A stretch of 64,000 bases of DNA from Dactylosporangium siamense (lineage in GTDB: Bacteria > Actinomycetota > Actinomycetes > Mycobacteriales > Micromonosporaceae), in the NCBI RefSeq assembly GCF_016862795.1, contig NZ_BONQ01000004.1:1-64000 (forward strand), in the 5' to 3' direction. Position 1 is the first letter of the stretch. The number at the start of each line of letters is the position of its first letter. Positions 1 to 10,965 of this stretch are shown piece by piece. The position numbers and the translations under genes were made by a program. Under the pieces are notes generated by a model. That model had not been told where the DNA came from, searched no databases, and saw only the letters and a program-made list of their open reading frames with translations.

Positions 1-53
1 GGTAGCCGCCGCCTCAGGACGATGGGGCGGCGGCCGGTGCGGGCGGGGCGGGG

Positions 54-2540
54 TCAGCCGCGTTCGACGAGGTGGCCGACGATCTCCGGGGCGCGCAGCT
101 GGGCGCCGGAGCCGTCGCGGCGCTGGTCGGGGGCGGGCAGGTCGCGGGGCTCGCCCTTGGTGGAGGAGGCGGCGGGGCGGGGGCCGACCCAGGCGAGGAC
201 CAGGTGGGTCTCGCCCTTGAGGAAGCGCTGGGCGCGGACGCCGCCCGTGGCCCGGCCCTTCGCCGGGTAGAGGCGCAGCGGGGTCATCTTGGCGTTGCCG
301 ATGGTGGCGGTGACGACCATGGGCTCGCCGTGCTGCGGGTCGTGGGTGGTGACGGCGCCGAAGAAGAGGACCTGGACGCCGTCGGCGAGGGCGATGCCGG
401 CCATGCCGCCGCCCTTGAGGCCCTGGGGGCGCACGAGCTTGGCCGGGAAGCGCAGCAGCGACGCGTCGGAGGTGACGAACGCGAGGGTCTCGGCGCCGTC
501 GCCGAGCCAGGTGGCGCCGACGACCTCGTCGCCTTCGCGGAGGCCGATGACCTCGAACTCGTCGGCGCGGACCGGCCACTCGGGGGCGCAGATCTTCACC
601 ATGCCGTTGCGGGTGCCGAGGGCGAGGCCTGGTGAGCCTTCGGCGCCCGGGCCGCCGAGCGGGGCGAGGGTGACGACGGTCTCGCCGGCCTGGAGCGGGA
701 CGAGCTCGGCGGTGGACATGCCGCCGCGCAGGGAGACGGTGCCGGTCTGCTCGGGCAGGACCGGCAGGGGCAGGACGTCGACCTTGAACGCCCGGCCGAG
801 GCTCGTGACGAGCAGGACCTGGCCGCGGGCCGTGGTGTGCACGACGGCGCGGACGGTGTCGTGCTTGTCGCGGCCGGCCTTGCGGCTGCCCTCGGGGGCC
901 TCCTCCGACTCGGCGGCGGTGCGGGCGACGAGGCCGGTGCTGGACAGCAGGACCTGGCACGGGTCGTCGGACACCTCGAGGGGGCCGGCGGGGACGGACG
1001 CGGCGAGGACCTCCTTGAGGTCACCGTCGATGAGGGTGGTGCGGCGCGGCTGGGCGAACTCCTTGACGACGGCGGCGAGCTCGTCGGAGACGACCTTCTT
1101 GAGGACCTTCTCGTCGTCGAGGATCTGGCTGAGCGCGGCGATCTCCTCGTTGAGGCGGGCCTGCTCGGCCTCAAGCTCGATGCGGTCGAAGCGGGTGAGG
1201 CGGCGCAGCGGGGTGTCCAGGATGTAGGTGGCCTGGATGTCGGTGAGGCCGAACTCGCTCATCAGCGACGCCTTGGCCGCGGCCGCGTTGTCGCTGGCAC
1301 GGATGATGGCCACGACCCGGTCGATGTCCAGCAGCGCGACGAGCAGGCCGTCGACGAGGTGCAGCCGGTCCTGGCGCTTCTTGCGGCGGAACTCGGTGCG
1401 GCGGGTCACGACCTCGTAGCGGTGCGCGAGGAACACCTCGAGCAGGGGCTTGAGGCCGAGGGTCTGCGGCTGGCCGTCGACGAGGACGAGGTTGTTGACG
1501 CCGAAGGACTGCTCCAGCGGGGTCAGCCGGTAGAGGTCGGCGAGCAGGGCCTGCGGGTTGACGCCGACCTTGCACTCGATGACCAGCCTGGTGCCGTTCT
1601 CCCGGTCGGTGAGGTCCTTGACGTCGGCGATGCCCTGCAGGCGCTTGGTCTTGTTGACCTCGTCGGTGATCTTCTCGATGACCTTCTCGGCGCCGATGCC
1701 GTAGGGCAGCTCGGTGACGGTGATCGCCTGCCGGCCGCGGCTGCCCTCGAGCAGGCCGATCTCGATCCGGCCGCGCATGCGCACCACGCCGCGGCCGGTC
1801 TCGTAGGCGCGGCGGACCTCGTCGAGGCCCAGCAGCAGCCCACCGGTCGGCAGGTCCGGGCCGGGGACGAACTCCATGAGCTTGTCCAGGGTGGCGGTCG
1901 GGTGGTTGATGAGCCAGCGGGCCGCGGCGACGACCTCGCCGAGGTTGTGCGGGATCATGTTGGTGGCCATGCCGACGGCGATGCCCGAGGAACCGTTGAC
2001 CAGCAGGTTGGGGAACGCGGCCGGCAGCACCGACGGCTCCTCGAGGGAGCCGTCGTAGTTGGGCCGGAAGTCCACGGTGCCCTCGTCGAGCTCGCCGACG
2101 AGCAGCATCGCCTCCCGCGACATCCTGGCCTCGGTGTACCGCGAGGCGGCCGGTCCGTCGTCCGGGGAGCCGAAGTTGCCGTGGCCGTCGATGAGGGGCA
2201 CGTTGAGCGAGAAGTCCTGTGCCATGCGGACCATCGCGTCGTAGATCGCGCTGTCGCCGTGAGGGTGGTACTTACCCATGACGTCACCGACGACGCGGGA
2301 CGACTTGACGTGGCCGCGGTCGGGGCGGTGCCCCTGCTCGCTCATCGAGAACAGGATCCGGCGGTGCACCGGCTTGAGGCCGTCCCGCGCGTCGGGCAGC
2401 GCACGGGAGTGGATGACCGAATACGCATACTCCAGGTAGGAGTCCTCGACCTCGGTGATGAGCGGGTTGTTGAGGACCCGCGCACCCGCCTGGTCGAAAG
2501 CGGACAGGTCGGCCTTCACTGGTGTGGCCTTGCGTGCCAT
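54..2540 (-). CDS. parC: Topoisomerase IV / GyrA-like subunit A
   Basis: This is the breakage-reunion subunit of a type IIA topoisomerase, which cuts and religates DNA through a tyrosine. The N-terminus carries the family landmarks: [17 protein letters not shown] near residue 50, the quinolone-determining stretch [20 protein letters not shown], and the catalytic tyrosine in AASRYTEAR near residue 135. The serine and aspartate of the quinolone pocket are the sensitive residues. The C-terminal third is a degenerate beta-pinwheel and I see no QRRGGKG GyrA box, which favours a topoisomerase IV or decatenase role over gyrase; that is an inference. The length of 828 aa is normal. It lies 23 nt downstream of the parE-like gene, so the two are surely one operon. 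The gene is complete, with its stop at base 54. Confidence 0.9.
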   Translation of the reverse strand: MARKATPVKADLSAFDQAGARVLNNPLITEVEDSYLEYAYSVIHSRALPDARDGLKPVHRRILFSMSEQGHRPDRGHVKSSRVVGDVMGKYHPHGDSAIYDAMVRMAQDFSLNVPLIDGHGNFGSPDDGPAASRYTEARMSREAMLLVGELDEGTVDFRPNYDGSLEEPSVLPAAFPNLLVNGSSGIAVGMATNMIPHNLGEVVAAARWLINHPTATLDKLMEFVPGPDLPTGGLLLGLDEVRRAYETGRGVVRMRGRIEIGLLEGSRGRQAITVTELPYGIGAEKVIEKITDEVNKTKRLQGIADVKDLTDRENGTRLVIECKVGVNPQALLADLYRLTPLEQSFGVNNLVLVDGQPQTLGLKPLLEVFLAHRYEVVTRRTEFRRKKRQDRLHLVDGLLVALLDIDRVVAIIRASDNAAAAKASLMSEFGLTDIQATYILDTPLRRLTRFDRIELEAEQARLNEEIAALSQILDDEKVLKKVVSDELAAVVKEFAQPRRTTLIDGDLKEVLAASVPAGPLEVSDDPCQVLLSSTGLVARTAAESEEAPEGSRKAGRDKHDTVRAVVHTTARGQVLLVTSLGRAFKVDVLPLPVLPEQTGTVSLRGGMSTAELVPLQAGETVVTLAPLGGPGAEGSPGLALGTRNGMVKICAPEWPVRADEFEVIGLREGDEVVGATWLGDGAETLAFVTSDASLLRFPAKLVRPQGLKGGGMAGIALADGVQVLFFGAVTTHDPQHGEPMVVTATIGNAKMTPLRLYPAKGRATGGVRAQRFLKGETHLVLAWVGPRPAASSTKGEPRDLPAPDQRRDGSGAQLRAPEIVGHLVERG

Positions 2541-2563
2541 GTCGGCGAACTACCCTTCCTGAC

Positions 2564-4636
2564 TCAGGCGTCGATGTTCTCTTGGTCGACCCGCGGCGCG
2601 GCGTCGATGAGCCAGTTGCGGCGGGGCTCGACCCGCTCACCCATGAGCAGCTCGAGGACCTCTTCGGCCTTCTCGACGTCGTCGAGGGTGATGCGCCGCA
2701 CGGCCCGGGTCGCCGGGTTCATCGTCGTGTCCCACAGCTCGTCGGCGTCCATCTCACCGAGACCCTTGAACCGCGGGATCGGCGTGACGACCTGCTTGTT
2801 GGCCTTCTCCAGCCGGGTGACGGTGCTGACCATCTCCTGCTGCGTGTACGTGTAGATCGTCTCGGGGTTGCGGCCCTTGGTGACGATCTTGTGCAGGGGC
2901 GGGACGGCGGCGTAGAGCCGGCCGTCGGCGATCGCCGGGCGCATGTACTTGGCGAACAGCGTGATGAGCAGCGTGCGGATGTGCGAGCCGTCGACGTCGG
3001 CGTCGGCCATGATCAGGATTCGCCCGTAGCGCATCGACTCGAGGTCGAACGTGCGGCCGGAGCCGGCGCCGAGCACCTGCACGATCGCGGAGCACTCCGC
3101 GTTGTCCAGGACCTGCTGGATGTTGGCCTTCTGCACGTTGAGGATCTTGCCGCGGATCGGCAGCAGCGCCTGATACTCCGAGGAGCGGGCCATCCGGGCG
3201 GTGCCGAGGGCGCTGTCGCCCTCGACGATGAACAGCTCGCTGCGCTGCACGCCGGTGGAGCGGCAGTCGACCAGTTTCGCCGGCATCGACGCGCCTTCAA
3301 GCGCCGTCTTGCGCCGGGCGGCGTCCTTCTGCTGCTTCTGGGTGAGGCGCACCCGCGCCGCGTCGACGATCTTCTGCAGGACGGTGCGGGCCTCGACCTT
3401 GGTCTTGCGGGCCTCGACCCACGCCTTCACCTGCTGCTCGACGATCGCCTGCACGACCCGGGTGACCGGCGCCGTGGACAGCTCGTCCTTGGTCTGCGAC
3501 GTGAACTGCGGCTCGGGGATCCGCACGTGGATGACCGCCGTCATGCCCTCGAGCACGTCGTCGAGGGTCGGCAGGTCCTCCTTCGGCCGCAGCAGGCCGC
3601 GGGTGTTGCGGATCGCGTCGGCGAGCGCCCGCAGCGCGCCGCGCTCGAAGCCGCGGCGGTGCGTGCCGCCGTGCACGTTGCGGATCGTGTTGGTGAACGA
3701 CTCCACGATCCGCTCATAGCCGGTGCCCCAGCGCAGCGCGATCTCGATCTCGGCGCGGCGCTCGACGTTGGCCTTCATCACGCCGTTCTCGTCGGCGGCG
3801 TTCTCCTTGTAGGTGCCCTCGCCGGTGATGTGCAGCATGCCGCAGACGGCCCGGTCGCCGGACGGCGCCAGGAACTCGACCATGTCGGCGAGGCCGTTGG
3901 GATATTGGAACGTCTCGGTCGCGATCTGCCCGCCGGTCGCGTCCTTGAGCACATAGGCCACGCCGGGGACGAGGAACGCGGTGTTGCGCAGCTTGGTGCG
4001 GACCGTCTCGACGTCGAGCGTGGCGCCGGTCTCGAAGTAGCGGGCGTCGTGCCAGTAGCGGATCGACGTGCCGGCGGACTGGCCCCGCTTCATCCGGCCG
4101 GTGACGCTGAGCCCCGAGCGGCGGGTGAACGGCGCGGCCGGTCCGGTGCCGTCGAAGTCGCCGGGGACGCCGTGCTGGAAGGCCATGTGGTGGACCTTGC
4201 CGTCGCGGCGCACGGTGACGTCGAAGCGGTGCGACAGGGCGTTGACCGCGGACGCGCCGACGCCGTGCAGGCCGCCGGAGGTCTTGTAGCCCGACCCGCC
4301 GAACTTGCCGCCGGCGTGCAGCCGGGTCAGCACCAGCTCGACCCCGGACATGCCCGACTTCGCGTGCACGCCGACGGGGATGCCACGACCGTCGTCGTCG
4401 ACCTGGACGGAACCGTCGGCGTGCAGGGTCACCTCGACGCGGGTCGCGTGGCCCGCGATGCCCTCGTCGGTGGAGTTGTCGACGATCTCGTTGAACAGGT
4501 GAGCGACGCCGCGGCTGTCGGTCGAGCCGATGTACATGCCGGGCCGCTTGCGGACAGCGTCCAGCCCTTCGAGGAGCGTGAGGTCGTCAGCCCCGTACAA
4601 GGTCTCGGGTTGTGCGGTCAACTCGATGCTCTCCAA
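2564..4636 (-). CDS. parE: Topoisomerase IV / GyrB-like subunit B (ATPase)
   Basis: This is the ATPase subunit that partners the downstream parC-like protein. The GHKL ATPase motifs are visible: EIVDNSTDEG for Mg-ATP binding, DDGRGIPVG, and GLHGVGASAVNALS in the lid. The TOPRIM domain shows EGDSALGTARMARSSEYQ and the metal-binding MADADVDGSHIR. At 690 aa it matches GyrB/ParE proteins lacking the gamma-proteobacterial insertion. The apparent start is TTG (protein begins MESIELTAQPETLYGADDL); no strong Shine-Dalgarno precedes it, so the exact start is uncertain. It is the first gene of a leftward operon, and the promoter must lie in the 243-nt divergent region shared with the chemotaxis gene. 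Confidence 0.9.
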   Translation of the reverse strand: MESIELTAQPETLYGADDLTLLEGLDAVRKRPGMYIGSTDSRGVAHLFNEIVDNSTDEGIAGHATRVEVTLHADGSVQVDDDGRGIPVGVHAKSGMSGVELVLTRLHAGGKFGGSGYKTSGGLHGVGASAVNALSHRFDVTVRRDGKVHHMAFQHGVPGDFDGTGPAAPFTRRSGLSVTGRMKRGQSAGTSIRYWHDARYFETGATLDVETVRTKLRNTAFLVPGVAYVLKDATGGQIATETFQYPNGLADMVEFLAPSGDRAVCGMLHITGEGTYKENAADENGVMKANVERRAEIEIALRWGTGYERIVESFTNTIRNVHGGTHRRGFERGALRALADAIRNTRGLLRPKEDLPTLDDVLEGMTAVIHVRIPEPQFTSQTKDELSTAPVTRVVQAIVEQQVKAWVEARKTKVEARTVLQKIVDAARVRLTQKQQKDAARRKTALEGASMPAKLVDCRSTGVQRSELFIVEGDSALGTARMARSSEYQALLPIRGKILNVQKANIQQVLDNAECSAIVQVLGAGSGRTFDLESMRYGRILIMADADVDGSHIRTLLITLFAKYMRPAIADGRLYAAVPPLHKIVTKGRNPETIYTYTQQEMVSTVTRLEKANKQVVTPIPRFKGLGEMDADELWDTTMNPATRAVRRITLDDVEKAEEVLELLMGERVEPRRNWLIDAAPRVDQENIDA

Positions 4637-4879
4637 TGATCTGGTGCGCTGCTGCCCGCGAGCGTAGCCGCAGGGTCTGACAATTCCGTGGCACCCTCGC
4701 CGGTTGTGGTGCCCGCCGCCTCCGGAAAATCAAACGAAGCCGCCCGGAAACCAAACGGAGCCGCCCGGAACGTCAGACAAAAGCCGACCGGCAAGTTGCC
4801 CCTCAGGTGCGGCCCGGTCACGCCGATGTGCCGGTCACACGCCACTTCCTGGCCGTTCGCCGAATGAGGTGCTCCTGCC
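4637..4879. promoter_or_regulatory. Divergent promoter region parE / chemotaxis gene
   Basis: This 243-nt non-coding gap separates the leftward topoisomerase operon from the rightward chemotaxis receptor and must hold both promoters. It contains two near-identical tandem 22-nt units (from 4723 and 4745, core CGGAAAnCAAACGnAGCCGCC) and the start of a third at 4766. I cannot assign -35/-10 boxes with confidence. Confidence 0.4.
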
Positions 4880-6520
4880 GTGACCGCTCCCACAGCTCCG
4901 TCGCGTTCCGGTCCCCTGCGCGCCTTCCACGACATGCGGGTCGGCGGCAAGATCTACCTCGCCGTCGTCATCGTCATCCTCGTGGCGATCGGCGTCGGCG
5001 GCCTGTCGATCACGCGGATGAGCACGCTCAACGACCGGCTCACCACGATCAAGGAGCAGAACGTCGACGGTCTGCGCCACGTGGACGCGGCCCGCGGCGG
5101 CATCGAGAAGATGTACTCGGACATGGCCTTCTACTTCGCCACCACGGGCAGCGGCGGGCAGGGCCCCAGCGTCGCGGAGTTCGTGCGGATGGTCCACTCC
5201 GACGACAAACTCGTCGATGACTCGATCGCCGCCTACCGTTCAGTGAAGCACGGCCACAACGCGGACGCGGTCCAGGCCTTCGAGAAGTCGGCCACACAGT
5301 ACCGCGGCCTGCGCGACACGGTCGCGTTCCGCCAGCCGCCGCCGGCCGGCCTGACCATCCCGACGGAGATCCCGGCGCTGATCAAGGCGTTCGACGACGG
5401 CCAGAAGCTGATGGACGCGTCGTTGCAGCGTCTCGTCGACGCCGAGGTCGCCGACGCGAACGCGCAGGTCAAGGCGACCGCGGACACCTACCACGCGGCG
5501 GTGCGCCTGATCGTCATCGTGATCGTCGTGGGGTTGCTGCTGGCGGTGCTGCTGGCCGCGGCCATCACCCGGCGGATCGTGCGGCCGCTGCGCGACGTGT
5601 CGCAGTCCCTGGCGAAGGTGGCCGCGGGCGACCTCACCCACACCGTGCCGGTCACGTCCCGCGACGAGGTCGGGCAGATGGCGGCGTCGCTCAACCAGGC
5701 CACCGAGTCGGTGCGGGAGACCGTCCGGGCGCTGCGGACCAGCGCGGACACCCTGTCGTCCAACTCCTCGCAGCTGACCTCGCTCAGTGACCGCATCGCG
5801 GTGAACGCCGACTCCGCCAGCAGCCAGGCGAGCTCCGCCGCGCACAGCGCGGACCAGGTGTCGCGCAACATGCAGACGGTCTCCGCCGGCGCCGGCGAGA
5901 TGGGCTCGTCGATCCGCGAGATCTCCGCCAGCGCCAACGAGGGCGCCCGGGTGGCCGCGCAGGCCGTGGCGGTGGCGCAGTCGACGAACGCGACGATCGC
6001 GAGCCTCGGCGAGTCCTCGGCGCAGATCAGCTCGGTCATCAAGGCGATCACGTCCATCGCCGAGCAGACCAACCTGCTCGCCCTCAACGCCACCATCGAG
6101 GCCGCCCGGGCCGGCGAGTCCGGCAAGGGCTTCGCGGTCGTCGCCGGCGAGGTGAAGGACCTGGCCCAGGAGACGGCGAAGGCGACCGAGGACATCTCCC
6201 GGCGGGTGGAGGCGATCCAGGCCGACACCGGCCGGGCGGTCGAGGCGATCAGCGAGATCGGCGACATCATCGCCCGGATCAACGACTACCAGATGACGAT
6301 CGCCAGCGCCGTGGAGGAGCAGACCGCGACGACGAACGAGATGAACCGCAACGTCGGCGAGGCCGCCAACCTCGGCGCGGAGATCGCCGCGCACATCAGC
6401 GGGGTCGCCACGGCCGCGCAGGCCACGGCGCAGAGCACCGGCGAGAGCCGACAGGCCGCCGCGGACCTGGCGTCGCTGTCCGACGAGCTACGAGGGCTGG
6501 TCTCGAGGTTCAAGTACTGA
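4880..6520 (+). CDS. Methyl-accepting chemotaxis protein
   Basis: This is a transmembrane signal transducer that normally controls a CheA kinase. An N-terminal cytoplasmic stub is followed by TM1 (about residues 21-42, [15 protein letters not shown]), a roughly 165-residue helical extracytoplasmic sensor of the four-helix-bundle type, TM2 (about 211-232, [20 protein letters not shown]) and a HAMP domain ([22 protein letters not shown]). The long methyl-accepting coiled coil has the conserved hairpin tip [19 protein letters not shown] near residue 394. GTG is used as start, with GAGGTG upstream. No cheA, cheW or cheR lies nearby, so its partners are elsewhere. The last 33 nt overlap the 3' end of the convergent PH-domain gene. 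Confidence 0.93.
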   Translation: MTAPTAPSRSGPLRAFHDMRVGGKIYLAVVIVILVAIGVGGLSITRMSTLNDRLTTIKEQNVDGLRHVDAARGGIEKMYSDMAFYFATTGSGGQGPSVAEFVRMVHSDDKLVDDSIAAYRSVKHGHNADAVQAFEKSATQYRGLRDTVAFRQPPPAGLTIPTEIPALIKAFDDGQKLMDASLQRLVDAEVADANAQVKATADTYHAAVRLIVIVIVVGLLLAVLLAAAITRRIVRPLRDVSQSLAKVAAGDLTHTVPVTSRDEVGQMAASLNQATESVRETVRALRTSADTLSSNSSQLTSLSDRIAVNADSASSQASSAAHSADQVSRNMQTVSAGAGEMGSSIREISASANEGARVAAQAVAVAQSTNATIASLGESSAQISSVIKAITSIAEQTNLLALNATIEAARAGESGKGFAVVAGEVKDLAQETAKATEDISRRVEAIQADTGRAVEAISEIGDIIARINDYQMTIASAVEEQTATTNEMNRNVGEAANLGAEIAAHISGVATAAQATAQSTGESRQAAADLASLSDELRGLVSRFKY

Positions 6521-7051
6521 ACGACCGCCGAACTGCGCGAGGGCGCCGAGGATCTCCGATTCGGTGCGGTCGTTGAGCCGCAGCGGCGCCAGGTAGCGAA
6601 CCCGGCCCGCGAAGACGGCGATCATCCGGGCGCCCAGGAACCGGCGCCGGGCGACCCGCTCGACGGACTCCCAGGGGATCCAGACGGCCTTGCCCCACAC
6701 GGCCTGCGAGTTCTTGATCCAGAGACCGGAGTGGTCGAGCGCGAGCACCGGGCCGTTGCTCAGGATGATCCGGACCACGATCAGCGCGGCCACCGCGAAA
6801 ATGACGGCGGCGCAGAACCCGCCGACCACCACGGCGACCACGTCGCCGCCGGTGCGGTCCTGGGACTCGCCCGCGAGCAGGCCGAACGCCAGCTGGCCGG
6901 TCAACAGTGCCCAGATCAGCGCGAACACCGATCCCATGGACACCGACAGCCGCCCGGCGCTGCGCCGCACCACGAACGGCAGGTCGCCCGGGATCTGCCT
7001 GCGAGGCGCCGGCGGCGCCCCACGCCACGACGGCGGCTGAGGATTGGTCAC
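6488..7051 (-). CDS. PH-domain membrane protein
   Basis: This is a 187-aa protein of unknown function with a bacterial PH-like module. A proline-rich N-terminus is followed by two hydrophobic helices (about residues 38-58, [20 protein letters not shown], and 70-92, [23 protein letters not shown]). The beta-rich C-terminal domain contains [25 protein letters not shown], the signature layout of the actinobacterial PH domain-containing small membrane proteins. The start is GTG. It is 15 nt downstream of the next membrane-protein gene on the same strand and probably cotranscribed. The 33-nt tail overlap with the chemotaxis gene is convergent and may affect termination. No catalytic residues are apparent. 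Confidence 0.7.
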   Translation of the reverse strand: MTNPQPPSWRGAPPAPRRQIPGDLPFVVRRSAGRLSVSMGSVFALIWALLTGQLAFGLLAGESQDRTGGDVVAVVVGGFCAAVIFAVAALIVVRIILSNGPVLALDHSGLWIKNSQAVWGKAVWIPWESVERVARRRFLGARMIAVFAGRVRYLAPLRLNDRTESEILGALAQFGGRSVLEPRDQPS

Positions 7052-7066
7052 GCGAGCAGGATACGG

Positions 7067-7627
7067 TCAGGCACTGGTGCGGTCGATCCACGAACGGTAG
7101 GTGCCTCCGCCGTCGCCGGTGGGCTCCTCGAGGTAGTACTCGCGCAGATCGCCGCGGGTGACGAAGCCGGCGATGAAGAACAGCAGGCCGGCCGCGAAGA
7201 GCTCGGCGGTGCCGTGCACCCACAGGTACCACTCCGGCACGGCCTTCGCGTATTCCTGCCGCAGCAGCTCGGGCTCCTCGCCGGTCGGGGCGACCGCCCA
7301 CTCGGGTCCGCCGACGAGCCCGCACAGCAGGGCCAGGCCGAGCAGCGGCCCGATGATCCAGATCGCGGCCCTGATCTTCGGGCTGTGCCGGTGCACGACC
7401 AGCGCCAGCGCCACCATCAGCACCGCTCCGACGGATGCCACCAGCAGGTTGTTGGTGTAGTCGGCCTTGACCTGCTCGAGGGAGCGCGGGGACATGAGCC
7501 GGGTGTCCAGGTGCAGCAGGTTGCGCCGCACCACCGCGGTCATGGCGGCGTCGAGCACGAGCAGTGCCGCGATCGCGACGACGGACCAGAACACCAGCCG
7601 GACCTGCGTGCGCACCTGCATTGCCAC
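7067..7627 (-). CDS. Hypothetical four-TM membrane protein
   Basis: I do not recognise a named family for this 186-aa protein. Four hydrophobic segments are visible: LVFWSVVAIAALLVLDAAM (about 11-29), LLVASVGAVLMVALALVV (about 62-80), IIGPLLGLALLCGLVGG (about 91-107) and LFAAGLLFFIAGFV (about 143-157). A hydrophilic loop (PTGEEPELLRQEYAKAVPEW) lies between TM3 and TM4, and the tail is charged. It starts GTG-GCA-ATG, so the start could be 7627 or the ATG at 7621. It is probably first in a two-gene operon with the PH-domain gene. It is divergent from the TauE/SafE permease across about 78 nt. Confidence 0.6.
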   Translation of the reverse strand: MAMQVRTQVRLVFWSVVAIAALLVLDAAMTAVVRRNLLHLDTRLMSPRSLEQVKADYTNNLLVASVGAVLMVALALVVHRHSPKIRAAIWIIGPLLGLALLCGLVGGPEWAVAPTGEEPELLRQEYAKAVPEWYLWVHGTAELFAAGLLFFIAGFVTRGDLREYYLEEPTGDGGGTYRSWIDRTSA

Positions 7628-7705
7628 ACGCTAACCAAGTGCCCCTCGCCACCGCAGCCCCGTTTCGAACCGGCAAAAGCGACCGGCATAGTGCACAATT
7701 CCCCG

Positions 7706-8674
7706 GTGGATCCTGTGATGGCCCTGGCCGGGCTCGGTGTCGGCGTCGTCGTCGGCCTCACCGGTATGGGTGGCGGCGCGCTGATGACCCCCATCCTGGT
7801 GCTGTTCTTCGGGATCCCTCCCCTGGCGGCGGTCTCCAGCGACCTGGCGGCGAGCGCGGTGATGAAGCCGTTCGGCGGCTGGGTGCACGCCCGCCGCGGC
7901 ACCGTCAACTGGGCGCTGGTGCGGTGGCTGTGCCTGGGCAGCGTGCCCGCGGCGTTCACCGGAGTCCTGATCATGCGGGCGCTCGGGGACGGCGAGTCGG
8001 TGCAGGACGTCGTCCGCGTGGCGCTCGGCGTCGCGCTGATGCTCGCCGTCGTGGGTCTGCTGATCAAGGCGTACACCGGCCGAAATCGGAACAAACAGGA
8101 TGTAGCGGAAGAGATCACCATCAGACCCGTCCCGACGGTGCTGCTCGGCGCCCTCGGCGGGGTGGTCGTGGGGATGACCTCGGTCGGGTCCGGCTCGCTC
8201 ATCATTGTGATCCTGCTCGCGTTGTATCCGATGCTGCGCCCGAACGACCTCGTCGGCACCGACCTCGTGCAGGCCATCCCCCTGGTCGCCGCGGCCGCGC
8301 TGGGCCACGCGATCTTCGGCGACCTGAAGCTCGACCTCGCCGCCGCCGTCCTGGTCGGATCCGTGCCCGGCGTGCTCATCGGCGCGCGGCTGTCGTCCCG
8401 GGCGCCGGCCGGCGTCGTGCGGGCCGCCCTGGTCATCGTGCTGATCGCCAGCGCGCTGAAACTGTTCGAGGTGCCCACCGCCGTCGTCGGCGCCGTGGTC
8501 GCGGCGGCAACCGTCGCGGCGGTCGTGATCGCGATCCGTCGACGGTCGACAGTTTCGGCGGGTGTACCGGCACCGCCGGCCGAACCGGTCGGGGCGGCCC
8601 TCACGGGGTGGGACCAATCGCAAGATCGGCGCACGGAGGACGAGACGGATGCGAAAGGGGCACAATCCCAGTGA
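7706..8674 (+). CDS. TauE/SafE family sulfite/anion exporter permease
   Basis: This is an integral membrane permease of the TauE/SafE family (often annotated sulfite or organosulfur anion export). The N-terminal half shows the family repeat [23 protein letters not shown] and [24 protein letters not shown]; the second half repeats the fold with [25 protein letters not shown]. About eight membrane helices are visible. The reading frame is open far upstream, but similarity to the family begins at the GTG at 7706 (VDPVMALAG) or the ATG at 7718; I chose GTG 7706, giving 322 aa. The charged C-terminal tail after [14 protein letters not shown] is not conserved-looking. The substrate cannot be inferred from the neighbours. 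Confidence 0.82.
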   Translation: MDPVMALAGLGVGVVVGLTGMGGGALMTPILVLFFGIPPLAAVSSDLAASAVMKPFGGWVHARRGTVNWALVRWLCLGSVPAAFTGVLIMRALGDGESVQDVVRVALGVALMLAVVGLLIKAYTGRNRNKQDVAEEITIRPVPTVLLGALGGVVVGMTSVGSGSLIIVILLALYPMLRPNDLVGTDLVQAIPLVAAAALGHAIFGDLKLDLAAAVLVGSVPGVLIGARLSSRAPAGVVRAALVIVLIASALKLFEVPTAVVGAVVAAATVAAVVIAIRRRSTVSAGVPAPPAEPVGAALTGWDQSQDRRTEDETDAKGAQSQ

Positions 8675-8702
8675 GAGTGTGACCTCGCTGAAGGAGTGCT
8701 TG

Positions 8703-10343
8703 ATGTCTCACGGCCGACCCAATCAGCTGCCCGAATGGGCTGCGCTGGCGAAACACCGCGCCGAGCTGGGTGAGGTGCACCTGCGGGACCTGTTCGCCGA
8801 CGACCCCGGGCGCGGTGAGAAGTACGCCCTGCGGGTCGGCGACCTGTATCTCGACTACGGCAAGCACCTCGTCACCGGCGAGACCCTCGGCCTGCTGCGC
8901 GACCTCGCCGCGGCGCGCGGGGTGGGCGAGCTGCGCGACGCCATGTTCCGCGGCGACCGGATCAACTTCACCGAGCACCGGGCGGTGCTGCACACCGCGC
9001 TGCGCGCGCCCCGCGGCGCGGTCGTCGAGGTCGACGGTGAGAACGTGGTGCCGAAGGTGCACGCCGTGCTGGACCGGATGGCGGCGTTCGCCGAGCGGAT
9101 CCGCTCCGGCGAGTGGACCGGCTTCACCGGCCGGCGGATCACCACGATCGTCAACATCGGCATCGGCGGCTCCGACCTCGGCCCCGCGATGGCCTACGAG
9201 GTGCTGCGCGGATACACCGACCGCGACCTGGAGATGCACTTCGTCTCCAACGTCGACGGCGCCGACCTCTACGAGGCCGTGCGGGCCGCCGACCCGGCCA
9301 CGACCCTGTTCATCGTGTCGTCCAAGACGTTCACCACGATCGAGACGATCACCAACGCGACCGCCGCCCGCACCTGGATCCTCGACGCGTTCGGCGACGA
9401 CGCCGCGGTCGCCAAGCACTTCGTCGCGGTGTCGACCAACGCCGGCGAGGTCGCGAAGTTCGGCATCGACACGACCAACATGTTCGAGTTCTGGGACTGG
9501 GTCGGTGGGCGGTACTCCTACGACAGCGCGATCGGCCTGTCGCTGATGATCGCGCTCGGACCGGACGGCTTCCGGGAGATGCTCGACGGCTTCCACGCCA
9601 TGGACGAGCACTTCCGCACCGCGCCGCCGGAGGAGAACGCGCCGTTGCTGCTCGGGCTGCTCGGCATCTGGTACCGCAACTTCCACGACGCGCAGACCCA
9701 CGCCGTGCTCCCCTACAGCCACTACCTGTCCCGGTTCACCGCGTACCTGCAGCAGCTGGACATGGAGTCCAACGGCAAGTCCGTCGACCACGACGGCCAC
9801 CCGGTCGAGTGGCAGACGGGCCCGGTCGTGTGGGGCACCCCCGGCACCAACGGCCAGCACGCGTACTACCAGCTGATCCACCAGGGCACGATGCTCATCC
9901 CGGCCGACCTCATCGGCTTCGCGCAGCCGGCGCCGGGTCTCGGCGTCTTCGCCGACCAGCACGACCTGCTGATGGCCAACCTGTTCGCGCAGGGCCAGGC
10001 GCTCGCGTTCGGCAAGACGTCCGACGAGGTCGCGAAGGAGGGCGTCGCCGCCGAGGAGGTCCCGCACCGCACGTTCCGCGGCGACCGGCCGACCACCACC
10101 ATCCTCGCCGACAAGCTCACCCCCGGCGTGCTCGGTCAGCTGATCGCCCTGTATGAGCACAAGGTCTTCGTCCAGGGCGCGATCTGGGACATCGACTCCT
10201 TCGACCAGTGGGGCGTCGAACTCGGCAAGGTCCTCGCCAAGCGGATCGAACCCGCCCTCACCAGCGCCGCCGGCGACACGTCCGCGCTGGACTCCTCGAC
10301 CGCCGCCCTGGTCAACCGCTACCGGGCGCAACGCGGCCGCTGA
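8703..10343 (+). CDS. pgi: Glucose-6-phosphate isomerase
   Basis: This enzyme interconverts glucose-6-phosphate and fructose-6-phosphate in the cytoplasm (glycolysis/gluconeogenesis). The 546-aa protein has the PGI signatures: [20 protein letters not shown], the phosphate-binding [14 protein letters not shown], the second signature [13 protein letters not shown], the active-site [13 protein letters not shown] and the histidine region YYQLIHQGT. The conserved C-terminal [11 protein letters not shown] is also present. The ATG at 8703 is preceded by AAGGAG at the right distance, which decides the start even though the frame is open further upstream. It follows the permease by 28 nt and the next gene starts immediately after its stop. 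Confidence 0.97.
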   Translation: MSHGRPNQLPEWAALAKHRAELGEVHLRDLFADDPGRGEKYALRVGDLYLDYGKHLVTGETLGLLRDLAAARGVGELRDAMFRGDRINFTEHRAVLHTALRAPRGAVVEVDGENVVPKVHAVLDRMAAFAERIRSGEWTGFTGRRITTIVNIGIGGSDLGPAMAYEVLRGYTDRDLEMHFVSNVDGADLYEAVRAADPATTLFIVSSKTFTTIETITNATAARTWILDAFGDDAAVAKHFVAVSTNAGEVAKFGIDTTNMFEFWDWVGGRYSYDSAIGLSLMIALGPDGFREMLDGFHAMDEHFRTAPPEENAPLLLGLLGIWYRNFHDAQTHAVLPYSHYLSRFTAYLQQLDMESNGKSVDHDGHPVEWQTGPVVWGTPGTNGQHAYYQLIHQGTMLIPADLIGFAQPAPGLGVFADQHDLLMANLFAQGQALAFGKTSDEVAKEGVAAEEVPHRTFRGDRPTTTILADKLTPGVLGQLIALYEHKVFVQGAIWDIDSFDQWGVELGKVLAKRIEPALTSAAGDTSALDSSTAALVNRYRAQRGR

Positions 10344-10913
10344 GTGCCGGTCACCGACGACGAGCTCGCTCGGATGTCCCCGTCCGAGCGGGCCGACCTG
10401 GCCCGGCGCCTCACCCGCCTGGCGCCCGTACCGCACGCCGACGAGCAGGCCCGGCGCCGGTTCGTCGTCGTGGTCGTCACCGCCGCCCTGCTCATGATCC
10501 CGTGGGTGGCGGCGCTGGCGTGGACGCTGCCGCCGCGCTACCTGGCCGGTCACTGGCGCACCACCTGGGTCGGCTTCGACCTGGTCCTCGCCGCCGCTCT
10601 CGCCGTCACCGCGTGGGCGGCGGTGCGCCGCCGCCAGATCGTGGTGCTGACCGCGATCGTCAGCGCCACGCTCCTGGCCTGCGACGCCTGGTTCGACATC
10701 ATGACCGCGGCCGGCCCGGACCGCTGGGTCAGCCTCGCCACCGCCCTGCTGATCGAGCTGCCCTTCGCCGGCTGGCTGTTCTACGTCGTGCACGCCCTGA
10801 TCCGCCTGAGCATGCGCCGGATGCTGACCCTGTCCGGCCAGACCGTCATCGACCTGCCCCTCTGGCGCATGCCACTGTTCGGCGTCCCGCCCCGCCGGCG
10901 CCGCCGGACGTGA
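10344..10913 (+). CDS. Hypothetical membrane protein downstream of pgi
   Basis: This 189-aa protein has no family I can name. A hydrophilic N-terminus (DDELARMSPSERADLARRLTRLAPVPHADEQARRR) precedes four membrane helices: VVVVTAALLMIPWVAALAW, LVLAAALAVTAWAAV, IVVLTAIVSATLLACDAWFDIM and LATALLIELPFAGWLFYVV. The basic C-terminus ends in RRRRRT. The GTG start abuts the pgi stop codon with no gap, so translation is very likely coupled to pgi. A role in sugar metabolism is not implied by this alone. Confidence 0.6.
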   Translation: MPVTDDELARMSPSERADLARRLTRLAPVPHADEQARRRFVVVVVTAALLMIPWVAALAWTLPPRYLAGHWRTTWVGFDLVLAAALAVTAWAAVRRRQIVVLTAIVSATLLACDAWFDIMTAAGPDRWVSLATALLIELPFAGWLFYVVHALIRLSMRRMLTLSGQTVIDLPLWRMPLFGVPPRRRRRT

Positions 10914-10965
10914 CGGTGGTTTCGCGGCGTGCCGGTCGCCGCCGGCGACCGGCCCGGCCGCGGCG